Shown: one piece after another, positions 1-5,985 of the stretch
Position numbering within the stretch: position 1 is the stretch's first letter
Layout of the letters: every line of letters begins with the position of its first letter
Assembly: GCA_021162325.1 (NCBI GenBank)
Contig: JAGGYV010000242.1
Coordinates: 1 to 9,168, forward strand
DNA length: 9,168 nt
Reading direction: 5' to 3'
Source: Desulfobacteraceae bacterium
GTDB taxonomy: Bacteria > Desulfobacterota > Desulfobacteria > Desulfobacterales > Desulfosalsimonadaceae
Notes under the pieces: generated by a model
Told to the model about the DNA's origin: nothing
Seen by the model: the letters and a program-made list of their open reading frames with translations, nothing else
Database searches by the model: none
Translations under genes and position numbers: made by a program

Positions 1-129
1 CTGGAATTTTTTTCGTCTTCAAGGCGCTTTGCCGAGAGCATAGCTGGCTATTTGACCGACAAAGCAACACAGAAGACGGGAAAAATAATAAGCCAAAACG
101 TCGAGTTATTTATTCCCGAGCCCTTAGTT
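1..129. repeat. Palindromic dispersed repeat, copy 1 (possibly cut by the window edge)
   Basis: The left part folds on itself. ATAGC (40-44) pairs with GCTAT (47-51) at the apex, and CGTCTTC (14-20) pairs with GAAGACG (72-78) further out, with a T-run at 7-13 opposite an A-run at 81-85. The right part (about 39-129) recurs at about 6993-7084 at roughly 70% identity by eye, including a shared terminal block GCGAGCCCTTAGTT-like (GAGCCCTTAGTT in both). The element lies directly against the 3' end of the convergent cooC, and its last bases supply that gene's final Asn codon and TAA stop. It may act as a transcript end or mRNA stabiliser for cooC; this is inference. Confidence 0.6.
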
Positions 130-873
130 CAAAATCTTGTCAAATATTCCAAATGCCGTTTTTACCGCAACATTGTCTTCCGGCAATTCAATGGTGGGTT
201 TTCCGTCTGAATCATAATCATACAGCACATCGTCTTCCGGCACAATACCGGCAAATTCTATACCGCTTTCCTCAATCATCTTCATCATCTCATCCGAAAC
301 GGAATTTTTTACCTGGTTAAGTATCAGATAACTTTTCTTTACCCCGATATGTAAATCCGCAGCCAGTTTATCAATACGAAATGCTGCATGAAGTCCCCGT
401 CGGGAAGCATCGGCAACAATAATCAAAACATCCACATTTCTTGTGGTCAGCCGGCTGATATGTTCCATTCCCGCTTCATTATCCATCACAATATAGGGAT
501 AATTATCGGAAAGTCGTTCCAGGCAGTTCAGCAGAATCGTGTTTGCTGCACAGTAACAGCCGGTTCCTTCCGGCTGCCCCATAACAATCAAGTCATAGTC
601 TCCGGTTTCTATCACCGCTTCTTCCAGCCGCATGGAAATAAAAATATCCTTTGTCATGCCGCTTGGCACAACCCCCTTTTTCATGTCCTCCCGGGCATTT
701 CCGAGGGTATCCGTAACTTCCAGACCCAGGACTTCATTTAAATTATAATTTGAATCCGCATCCACAGCCAGGATGGGAGATTTTCCGTTTTTGATCATAT
801 GTTTTATCAGCATGCCGGCGATCGTTGTTTTTCCGACACCGCCTTTTCCTGCCAATGCGATTGTATAAGCCAT
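124..873 (-). CDS. cooC: CooC-family nickel/CO-dehydrogenase maturation ATPase
   Basis: A 249-residue SIMIBI-class P-loop ATPase, full length for CooC/AcsF proteins. In this family ATP-driven dimerisation helps load nickel into the C-cluster of carbon monoxide dehydrogenase or the A-cluster of acetyl-CoA synthase in the cytoplasm. Visible motifs are the deviant Walker A GKGGVGKTT (residues 9-17, signature Lys10), switch I DADSNYN (38-44), the CooC-type metal-binding Cys-x-Cys (C106, C108) in EGTGCYC, Walker B around D131 in YIVMDNEAG, and the base-recognition NQ pair (186-187). The Cys-x-Cys pair separates it from MinD/ParA relatives. The ATG has a good Shine-Dalgarno AAGGAG (884-889 on the minus strand, 10 bases upstream). 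The stop codon lies inside a dispersed repeat. No CODH or ACS gene is in the window, so the partner enzyme must be elsewhere or outside the edge. Family assignment is firm; which client it serves is unknown. Confidence 0.9.
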   Translation of the reverse strand: MAYTIALAGKGGVGKTTIAGMLIKHMIKNGKSPILAVDADSNYNLNEVLGLEVTDTLGNAREDMKKGVVPSGMTKDIFISMRLEEAVIETGDYDLIVMGQPEGTGCYCAANTILLNCLERLSDNYPYIVMDNEAGMEHISRLTTRNVDVLIIVADASRRGLHAAFRIDKLAADLHIGVKKSYLILNQVKNSVSDEMMKMIEESGIEFAGIVPEDDVLYDYDSDGKPTIELPEDNVAVKTAFGIFDKILN

Positions 874-1110
874 TATTTTTTCACTCCTTATGGTAACAAG
901 ATCATTTTTAAAATCTCAAAATTTTTAACAAAACAGAAATTAAGACACATCCACATAACAGTCAAGCCTCTTTTAATATAAGCATCTCAAACAATAATTA
1001 TTTTTTTCTTTTTCGCTGTTCCCATGCCGTATTGCAGAAATTATTTTTTTATGGAATATATTAAATAATTCATTCCTCTAATCATTCTAATAATTAAAGG
1101 GGGTACTGAA
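874..1110. other. AT-rich divergent intergenic region between cooC and the flavin oxidoreductase
   Basis: About 237 bases between divergently transcribed genes, strongly AT-rich with several A/T runs. It must carry promoters for both sides. I see the ribosome binding sites at each end, but no -35/-10 pair good enough to assign, and no clear operator or riboswitch. Confidence 0.5.
1097..1103 (+). promoter_or_regulatory. Shine-Dalgarno of the flavin oxidoreductase
   Basis: AAGGGGG lies 7 bases before the ATG at 1111. It fixes the start of this gene and there is no competing in-frame start nearby. Confidence 0.7.
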
Positions 1111-2349
1111 ATGTCAAAATCCCACAGCGATATTTTAAATAACCCACTGACACTTCCCTGCGGTGCACAGATCAAAAACCGGTTATGCAAGTCGGCCATG
1201 AGCGAGAACCTGGCCAGCGTTGCTCATTCACCGACGCCCCGCCTCTCAAACCTCTATGATAGATGGTCAAGCGGCGGTATCGGGTTGTGCATTACCGGAA
1301 ATATCATGATAGACTCAAATGCCCTGGGTGAACCCAGAAATGTCGTCATCGAAAACGAAAGCATCATGGATGAGCTCAGATCATGGGCGGCTTCCGGAAC
1401 TCAAAATAACACGCACCTCTGGATCCAGCTCAATCATCCCGGTAAACAAAGCCCCAACACACTGTCTAAAGAACCGGTTGCCCCTTCCGCGATTCCATTT
1501 TCCGGGGCCCTGCAAAAATTTTTCAACCCACCCAGAAAACTGGATGAGAGTGAAATTAAAGACCTGGTCCAACGATTTGCCAAGGCAGCGGGGATTGTCA
1601 AAAAAGTCGGTTTTACAGGTGTTCAGATTCATGGGGCCCATGGGTATCTGGTCAGCCAGTTTTTGTCTCCCAACCACAATCAGCGAGCCGATAACTGGGG
1701 CGGGTCTGCTGAAAACCGCATGCGGTTTTTACTGGAAATCTACCGGGCCATCCGGAAAACCGTAGGGACAAAATTTCCAGTGGGTGTAAAATTAAATTCA
1801 TCCGACTTTATGCACGGCGGATTTACCGAAGACGAATCCATTGCCGTGGCAGTAGCCCTGGCTGATGAAGGAATTGACCTGATTGAAATTTCCGGCGGCA
1901 CCTATGAACGGCCAGCCATGACCGGAAGAACCGGCAAAGGAAAAGCGCATGACGCAGAGGCGTATTTTCTCTCATACGCCACCAAAATCCGCAGCCACGT
2001 TCAAACACCCCTGATGATCACGGGCGGGTTTCGAACATCCGGCGGCATGGCCCAGGCTGTGACGGAAAATCATATTGACCTGGTGGGCCTGGCTCGCCCC
2101 ATGGCCATTGACCCGGAACTGCCAAACAAAATATTTTCCGGTGACCATTATTCCAGCACCGTGAAACCGTTGACCACCGGCATAAAATTAATTGATAAAA
2201 TGGCGCTTCTGGAAGTCACCTGGTATGAGCAGCAGCTGGCATACATTGCAAAAGAGAAAAATCCAAAGCCTGATCAGAGCATCTGGTTTTCACTGGCAAA
2301 AACCATGATAGAAAACGGTTTTCAGGTGTTTCAGAAACGAAGGGCATAA
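1111..2349 (+). CDS. NADH:flavin oxidoreductase, Old Yellow Enzyme family
   Basis: A 412-residue single-domain FMN TIM-barrel of the Old Yellow Enzyme superfamily. These cytoplasmic enzymes use NAD(P)H to reduce activated C=C bonds of enones, nitro compounds or similar electrophiles. Visible signatures are NHPGKQ (108-113), the active-site stretch IHGAHGYL (173-180) with H174, H177 and Y179 in the substrate-anion and proton-donor positions, the family hallmark SPNHNQRADNWGGSAENR just after it, and the FMN-phosphate loops TGGFR (304-308) and GLAR (326-329). It lacks the [4Fe-4S]/FAD/NADH extension of 2,4-dienoyl-CoA reductases and TMADH, so it is the short form. The C-terminal tail after about residue 350 (WYEQQLAYIA...) is typical of the longer bacterial OYE-like subgroup. 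The start is supported by a strong Shine-Dalgarno. The gene stands alone, with cooC diverging on its left. The physiological substrate cannot be read from sequence. Confidence 0.9.
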   Translation: MSKSHSDILNNPLTLPCGAQIKNRLCKSAMSENLASVAHSPTPRLSNLYDRWSSGGIGLCITGNIMIDSNALGEPRNVVIENESIMDELRSWAASGTQNNTHLWIQLNHPGKQSPNTLSKEPVAPSAIPFSGALQKFFNPPRKLDESEIKDLVQRFAKAAGIVKKVGFTGVQIHGAHGYLVSQFLSPNHNQRADNWGGSAENRMRFLLEIYRAIRKTVGTKFPVGVKLNSSDFMHGGFTEDESIAVAVALADEGIDLIEISGGTYERPAMTGRTGKGKAHDAEAYFLSYATKIRSHVQTPLMITGGFRTSGGMAQAVTENHIDLVGLARPMAIDPELPNKIFSGDHYSSTVKPLTTGIKLIDKMALLEVTWYEQQLAYIAKEKNPKPDQSIWFSLAKTMIENGFQVFQKRRA

Positions 2350-2475
2350 AAATTTGCACAGGTTCTTGACGGCAATAACAACCTCATGATTGTCAGTCAC
2401 CTGCCGTTTCTCGAACATCTGACCGCCTACCTGACCACCGGGAATCCGGGCTATAATAAATTTAAAACGAACAAA
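2350..2475 (+). pseudogene. Probable C-terminal remnant of a SixA-type phosphohistidine phosphatase
   Basis: Directly after the TAA of the flavin oxidoreductase, and in the same frame, the translation reads FAQVLDGNNNLMIVSHLPFL followed by EHLTAYLTTG. This matches the C-terminal part of SixA-like histidine phosphatases, whose second catalytic His sits in a 'GHxPFLxxL' motif; here it is SHLPFLEHL. The N-terminal Arg-His-Gly motif and roughly the first two thirds of the domain are absent, there is no credible start with a ribosome binding site, and the frame runs into low-complexity AT-rich sequence after about 2475. I read it as a decayed gene end. The match is from memory of the family, without an alignment. 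Confidence 0.5.
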
Positions 2476-2622
2476 CACTCAATCTTTTCAAAATTTATTG
2501 ATCCGGCTTTTAAAAGCTGGTATATATTTTTATTTGTGCAAATAAATATTTCTACTTCTATAAATTAAAAATGACCTATCGACTCATCTTTTTTTAGATG
2601 ATAAAAATGTCTGACTATATAT

Positions 2623-2627
2623 AAGGA
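2623..2627 (+). promoter_or_regulatory. Shine-Dalgarno of the toroid protein
   Basis: AAGGA lies 6 bases ahead of the ATG at 2634. A little further upstream, TCATCT (2584-2589) and AGATGA (2596-2601) form a small stem around a T-run, and TATATATA occurs near 2616. I cannot define a -35/-10 promoter. Confidence 0.6.
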
Positions 2628-2633
2628 AACGGT

Positions 2634-3650
2634 ATGAAACAGGAGGGGTTACAAAAAAAACAGGAAGTTGCTGTTGATATAGATTTACTATCCGCGCTGC
2701 TGGCCCGCATGCAAAAAGACAGCGGGGAAATTCCCTGGAGCGAAGGAGGCAAAACCGATCCATGGGATCATATTGAAGCCGCCATGGGTCTTTGCATCGG
2801 CGGTTATATTAATGAATCCCGCCGGGCTTATGAATGGCTGGCCGACATTCAACTGGCAGACGGAAGCTGGTATGCCGCCTATATAAATGGAAAGCCGCTT
2901 GACAAAACACGGGACACAAACATTTCCACCTATATTGCCGTGGGCGTATACCATTACTACCTGATAACCAAAGATATTGATTTCTTAAATCGAATGTGGG
3001 GCCCCATCTGCGCGGCCATGGAGTTTGCCATCAGCCTCCAGGCACCCACCGGAGAAATCTATTGGGCCAAAAGCCCTAAAATGGAAATCGATCACATGGC
3101 CCTGCTGACCGGGTCCAGCTCCATTTATATGAGCCTGAAATGCGCTCTGGCCATTGCAAAAATCCTTGATGAAAAAAAACCAGCGTGGGAAATCGCCAAA
3201 GAGAAACTGGGTCATGCGTTGTGTGACGGCTTACACCTGTTTAACATTACGAAATCCAGATATTCAATGGACTGGTTTTATCCGGTACTTTCAGGCGCTG
3301 TCACCGGCGAAGAAGCCCGCAAACGAATCGACCAGCACTGGAAAAAATTTTCGGTCGAAGGCATGGGGATACGCTGCGTGTCCGATCGCCCATGGGTAAC
3401 CATCGCCGAGACATCCGAACTGGTAATTGCCCTTGCGGCCATGGGAAATTTCGAACTTGCTGAAATCGTTTTCAACTGGATCAGCGAGCGTACATTTGAT
3501 GACGGATCTTACTGGTGCGGGTTCACGTTTCCAGATATGGTCATCTGGCCCGAGGACAAAATCACCTGGACCAACGGGGTTGTCATTATGGCCGCAGATG
3601 CGCTCTACAAATTATCCCCTGCATGCAATTTATTCAGCCATGAATTCTGA
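2634..3650 (+). CDS. Alpha/alpha-toroid protein, 'prenyltransferase-like', function unknown
   Basis: A 338-residue soluble protein without signal peptide or membrane segments. It is built of helical repeats with aromatic/Gly turn motifs like those of the terpene cyclase/prenyltransferase alpha-alpha toroid fold: LADGSWYAAY (74-83), STYIAVGVYHYYLIT (98-112), and near the C terminus DDGSYW (289-294), WPED (305-308) and TWTNG (311-315). Such proteins are often labelled 'prenyltransferase' or 'squalene cyclase repeat'. However, I see no DxDD cyclase motif and no aspartate-rich prenyl diphosphate motif, and the same fold also covers glycosidases of the (alpha/alpha)6 type, so a polysaccharide-related role is equally possible. 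The next gene is a hexapeptide acyltransferase, which suggests surface saccharide or lipid modification; this is inference. The ATG has a Shine-Dalgarno 6 bases upstream. The stop codon TGA overlaps the left end of a MITE-like element. Confidence 0.75.
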   Translation: MKQEGLQKKQEVAVDIDLLSALLARMQKDSGEIPWSEGGKTDPWDHIEAAMGLCIGGYINESRRAYEWLADIQLADGSWYAAYINGKPLDKTRDTNISTYIAVGVYHYYLITKDIDFLNRMWGPICAAMEFAISLQAPTGEIYWAKSPKMEIDHMALLTGSSSIYMSLKCALAIAKILDEKKPAWEIAKEKLGHALCDGLHLFNITKSRYSMDWFYPVLSGAVTGEEARKRIDQHWKKFSVEGMGIRCVSDRPWVTIAETSELVIALAAMGNFELAEIVFNWISERTFDDGSYWCGFTFPDMVIWPEDKITWTNGVVIMAADALYKLSPACNLFSHEF

Positions 3651-3812
3651 CGGCTTCGTAAAAAGTCCAAATTCTGTGTTGCGCTGCATTCTTCGTTTCT
3701 TCAAAGTACGCTAAGTACGAATCATCACTCAGAATTTGCGCGCCTTGCCAATTGTATATATTGGTGAACTTTTATACTTTGCCGTCGAAATCTGACTTTT
3801 TACGAGACTATC
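3649..3812. mobile_element. MITE-like palindromic element between two co-oriented genes
   Basis: A non-coding element bounded by a perfect 12-bp terminal inverted repeat: TCGTAAAAAGTC at 3656-3667 and its reverse complement at 3794-3805. The repeat extends imperfectly outward to about 3649 and 3812. Inside is a second nested palindrome, CAAATTCTG (3668-3676) with CAGAATTTG (3730-3738), capped by GTAC (3706-3709) with GTAC (3715-3718). A small stem CCAAT (3748-3752)/ATTGG (3760-3764) follows. The sequence AATTCTG flanks it on both sides (3643-3649, 3813-3819) and could be a target duplication, but the same 7-mer also occurs inside the element, so this is uncertain. There is no transposase inside. 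It could fold in RNA and attenuate transcription into the acyltransferase gene. Confidence 0.65.
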
Positions 3813-3878
3813 AATTCTGGGCAACATCAAAACGCGCGTAACCCGGATTTCAAATTAACCCAGACAAGGTAACTTTTT

Positions 3879-4601
3879 TTGCGTAGAGATCATCGTCCGT
3901 ATTACATAAAAAAATTCCACTTAAAATTCCAGGAACTATATGCCAGGTATTTTATAAAGTCACAATTTGATTCCCTTGGCGACGGCTTCACGTTCTTAAA
4001 CCCTTGGAATATTGAAATTTTCGGCGCCCCCATTAAACTCGGCAGACATGCGAATATTATTACCACGTCGGATCACAAGGTGCGATTTACGGTCTGGGCC
4101 AAACAAAAAGACAAGGGAGCAATCACGATAGGTGATTATTGCCTGATTTGCCCGGGCGTCCGCATCAGTTCTGCGGAAAAAATTATCATTTCAGACAACT
4201 GCATGATTGCCAGCAGTGCGTATATTACCGACACCGACTGGCACGGCATATACAACCGGGTTCATTCCCTTGGCAATCCTGCGGCCGTCCACATCGGTGA
4301 AAATACATGGATCGGAGACAGCGCCATCATCTGCAAAGGGGTGCATATCGGAGAAAACAGCATTATCGGTGCCGGGTCTGTGGTCATTCAATCGATCCCG
4401 CCCAATGTCATTGCCGCAGGAAATCCGGCCCGAATTGTCAAAGCGCTTGACCCGGAAATCCCATTTGTAAAACGCGCTGAATGGTTTGCCGACCCGGCCA
4501 TGCTTGCCAATGATATTGATCAGCTGGACAAAGACAACTTAAAAGGAAATACATTGCCACACTGGGTGCGGACCTTGTTATTTCCAAAAAATACCGATTA
4601 A
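3879..4601 (+). CDS. Acyltransferase with left-handed beta-helix (hexapeptide repeat) fold
   Basis: A 240-residue cytosolic protein of the LbH/maltose-galactoside O-acetyltransferase-like class, which transfers acetyl or other acyl groups from acyl-CoA to sugars or similar acceptors. Hexapeptide turns are visible in two blocks, ITIGDYCLICPGVRI (82-96) with IIISDNCMIAS following, and VHIGENTWIGDSAIICKGVHI with NSIIGAGSVV following. The block ends in IAAGNPARIVKAL, the usual end of the helix. H122 in DTDWHGIYNR is the likely catalytic base. The start must be TTG at 3879: the frame is closed by TAA at 3870-3872, and AAGGT at 3866-3870 is a ribosome binding site at proper distance. The N terminus RRDHRPYYIKKF looks natural for the family. 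It probably works with the preceding toroid protein, from which a MITE-like insertion now separates it. The acceptor substrate is unknown. Confidence 0.88.
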   Translation: MRRDHRPYYIKKFHLKFQELYARYFIKSQFDSLGDGFTFLNPWNIEIFGAPIKLGRHANIITTSDHKVRFTVWAKQKDKGAITIGDYCLICPGVRISSAEKIIISDNCMIASSAYITDTDWHGIYNRVHSLGNPAAVHIGENTWIGDSAIICKGVHIGENSIIGAGSVVIQSIPPNVIAAGNPARIVKALDPEIPFVKRAEWFADPAMLANDIDQLDKDNLKGNTLPHWVRTLLFPKNTD

Positions 4602-4637
4602 TTTTAAAGTGCTACCCAATTTTTAAAAATCACTTTC

Positions 4638-4666
4638 TTGCAAACCCTTTTCTGCTTGTCTATAAT
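4638..4666 (+). promoter_or_regulatory. Sigma-70-type promoter of the 4708-6971 operon
   Basis: -35 TTGCAA (4638-4643), spacer of 17 bases, -10 TATAAT (4661-4666, perfect consensus). The start of transcription is predicted near 4673, giving a leader of about 35 nt that contains the Shine-Dalgarno AAGGAA (4693-4698) for the ATG at 4708. Confidence 0.65.
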
Positions 4667-4707
4667 TTGCCTTCAGTCACCCATGCTAAAAAAAGGAATC
4701 CACCCTT

Positions 4708-5070
4708 ATGACAACAATCAACGATATTATTCTGATATATTTTGAAGACCACCCCTTTTCCTATGCCCGGGTGGAAGCCATTGGCCCGGACGCAAAAAAA
4801 GACTGGTTTCATATTAAACTCCTGTTGCTCCAGGTGCCATTGGAAACCGTCACCTGGATTTTAAAGGATACGTATATAAATGGAGACGAATTCATCATGG
4901 GCGGGAAACGAATGCGGTTTGAAAAAATCGTGGCCCCGGATGAAGATGAAGAAGAGGACGATGATTTTGTTGATGAAAATCTTTTAAAAACCATTGAACC
5001 GGATACATCAGAGAAAAAAAAAAGCGGCAATAAAGTGGTTTCCCTAACAGACAGAAGGCCAAAAAAATAA
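4708..5070 (+). CDS. Conserved-looking hypothetical protein with acidic linker and basic tail
   Basis: A 120-residue protein I do not recognise by function. Residues 1 to about 75 form a compact alternating hydrophobic/charged domain, probably beta-rich (DIILIYFEDHPFSYARVEAI, then WFHIKLLLLQVPLETVTWIL, then DEFIMGGKRMRFEKI). It is followed by a highly acidic linker (DEDEEEDDD, about 79-87) and a lysine-rich C terminus ending in SLTDRRPKK. There is no signal peptide, no membrane segment and no cysteine pair. The small domain with a charged disordered tail would fit a nucleic-acid or ribosome-associated accessory factor, but that is speculation. It is the first gene after a clear promoter and sits 42 bases before the DUF1848 gene, so it is probably co-transcribed with DUF1848 and dusB. 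Confidence 0.75.
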   Translation: MTTINDIILIYFEDHPFSYARVEAIGPDAKKDWFHIKLLLLQVPLETVTWILKDTYINGDEFIMGGKRMRFEKIVAPDEDEEEDDDFVDENLLKTIEPDTSEKKKSGNKVVSLTDRRPKK

Positions 5071-5112
5071 GATGATAGTTCAACAAGCAGAACCATCACA
5101 ATAAATCCGCCA

Positions 5113-5985
5113 ATGTCTTCTAAAATCGTCATATCCGCCTCCCGGCGCACCGACATTCCCGCATTTTACATGGACTGGTTTATGGATCGGATTGATAAAG
5201 GTTTTTTTGAAACCGTCAATCCGTATAATCAGAAAAAAACCATTGTCCCTGCCACGGCGGACCATGTGCATACCATTGTTTTCTGGTCCAAGGATTTTGC
5301 CCGGTTTATTAACGGCGGAATTGGGGAACAGCTCAGAAAAAAAGGGTTTCACCTGTTTTTTAACTTTACTGTAAATTCGGAAGATAAGATTTTAGAGGCC
5401 AATGTTCCATCTCTTGACCGGCGTCTGATCCAGGCGGCATTTCTGTGTGAAACATTCGGACCGGAAACCGTGTCCTGGCGATTTGACCCCATCTGTTTTT
5501 ATACGTTGCCGGATGGTTCTGAAAAAAATAATCTCACAGATTTCAGTAAAATCGCTGATGCGTTGGTTTCTTTGGGCATACAAAGATGCATCACCAGTTT
5601 TATGGACCATTATTCAAAAATCGACAGACGGTCCAGGCCGTATGCAAAATTTGAATTCCATGACCCGGCCATGGACAAAAAAATAGAAATTTTAAAAAAA
5701 ATGGAATCCATTCTTGCGCCAAAAAATATGAAACTGTATACCTGCTGTGAAAAAGAGGTGCTTTCGGCAATGCCGGAAGAAACAAATATACAAAACAGTT
5801 CTTGTATTCCCAACCGGCTCCTGAAGGATCTGTTCGGCGGCAAACTGTCACTCAAAAAAGATACCGGCCAGCGGATTAAACAGGGATGCGGGTGCATGGT
5901 CTCAACAGATATCGGATTGTATAAACAGCATCCATGCTATCATAACTGCCTGTTCTGTTATGCGAATCCGAAAGACAAAAAATGA
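5113..5985 (+). CDS. DUF1848 family protein with C-terminal iron-sulfur-like cysteine motif
   Basis: A 290-residue cytoplasmic protein. It starts with the family's ISASRRTDIPAFYMDWFM block (7-24) and continues with TIVFWSKD (54-61), WRFDPICFY and a C-terminal cysteine cluster. In that cluster QGCGCMVSTDIG carries C259 and C261, and PCYHNCLFCYAN gives C275-x3-C279-x2-C282, the spacing of the [4Fe-4S]/SAM-binding motif of radical SAM enzymes but at the wrong end of the protein. C211 and C212 (YTCCEKE) are further candidates for ligands. The Pfam family (PF08902) is of unknown function and is described as having this radical-SAM-like cluster. The start has no good Shine-Dalgarno; it is accepted because the conserved block begins almost at once. 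The last codon and stop overlap dusB by 4 bases (ATGA), implying coupled translation and perhaps a link to tRNA modification. Confidence 0.88.
   Translation: MSSKIVISASRRTDIPAFYMDWFMDRIDKGFFETVNPYNQKKTIVPATADHVHTIVFWSKDFARFINGGIGEQLRKKGFHLFFNFTVNSEDKILEANVPSLDRRLIQAAFLCETFGPETVSWRFDPICFYTLPDGSEKNNLTDFSKIADALVSLGIQRCITSFMDHYSKIDRRSRPYAKFEFHDPAMDKKIEILKKMESILAPKNMKLYTCCEKEVLSAMPEETNIQNSSCIPNRLLKDLFGGKLSLKKDTGQRIKQGCGCMVSTDIGLYKQHPCYHNCLFCYANPKDKK

Noticed and set aside
2386..2568. Apparent 60-aa gene starting at ATG 2386
   Set aside because: The Met is internal to the SixA-like remnant (LMIVSHLPF), has no ribosome binding site, and the second half is low-complexity AT-rich sequence.
2584..2601. 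TCATCT/AGATGA hairpin with T-rich loop before the toroid gene, as a terminator or riboswitch
   Set aside because: Short AT-rich stem with the T-run in the loop rather than after the stem; no known regulatory fold recognised.
4606..4636. Stem AAAGTG/CACTTT around the palindrome ATTTTTAAAAAT after the acyltransferase gene, as a terminator
   Set aside because: The stem is only 6 bp with a large AT-only loop and no following T-run; too weak to call.
5072..5104. Ten-codon mini-ORF between the 120-aa gene and DUF1848
   Set aside because: No ribosome binding site and too short to judge; probably chance.
5600..5897. Overlapping minus-strand frames of 83 and 95 aa inside DUF1848
   Set aside because: They are antisense shadows of a well-supported gene with composition unlike a real protein.
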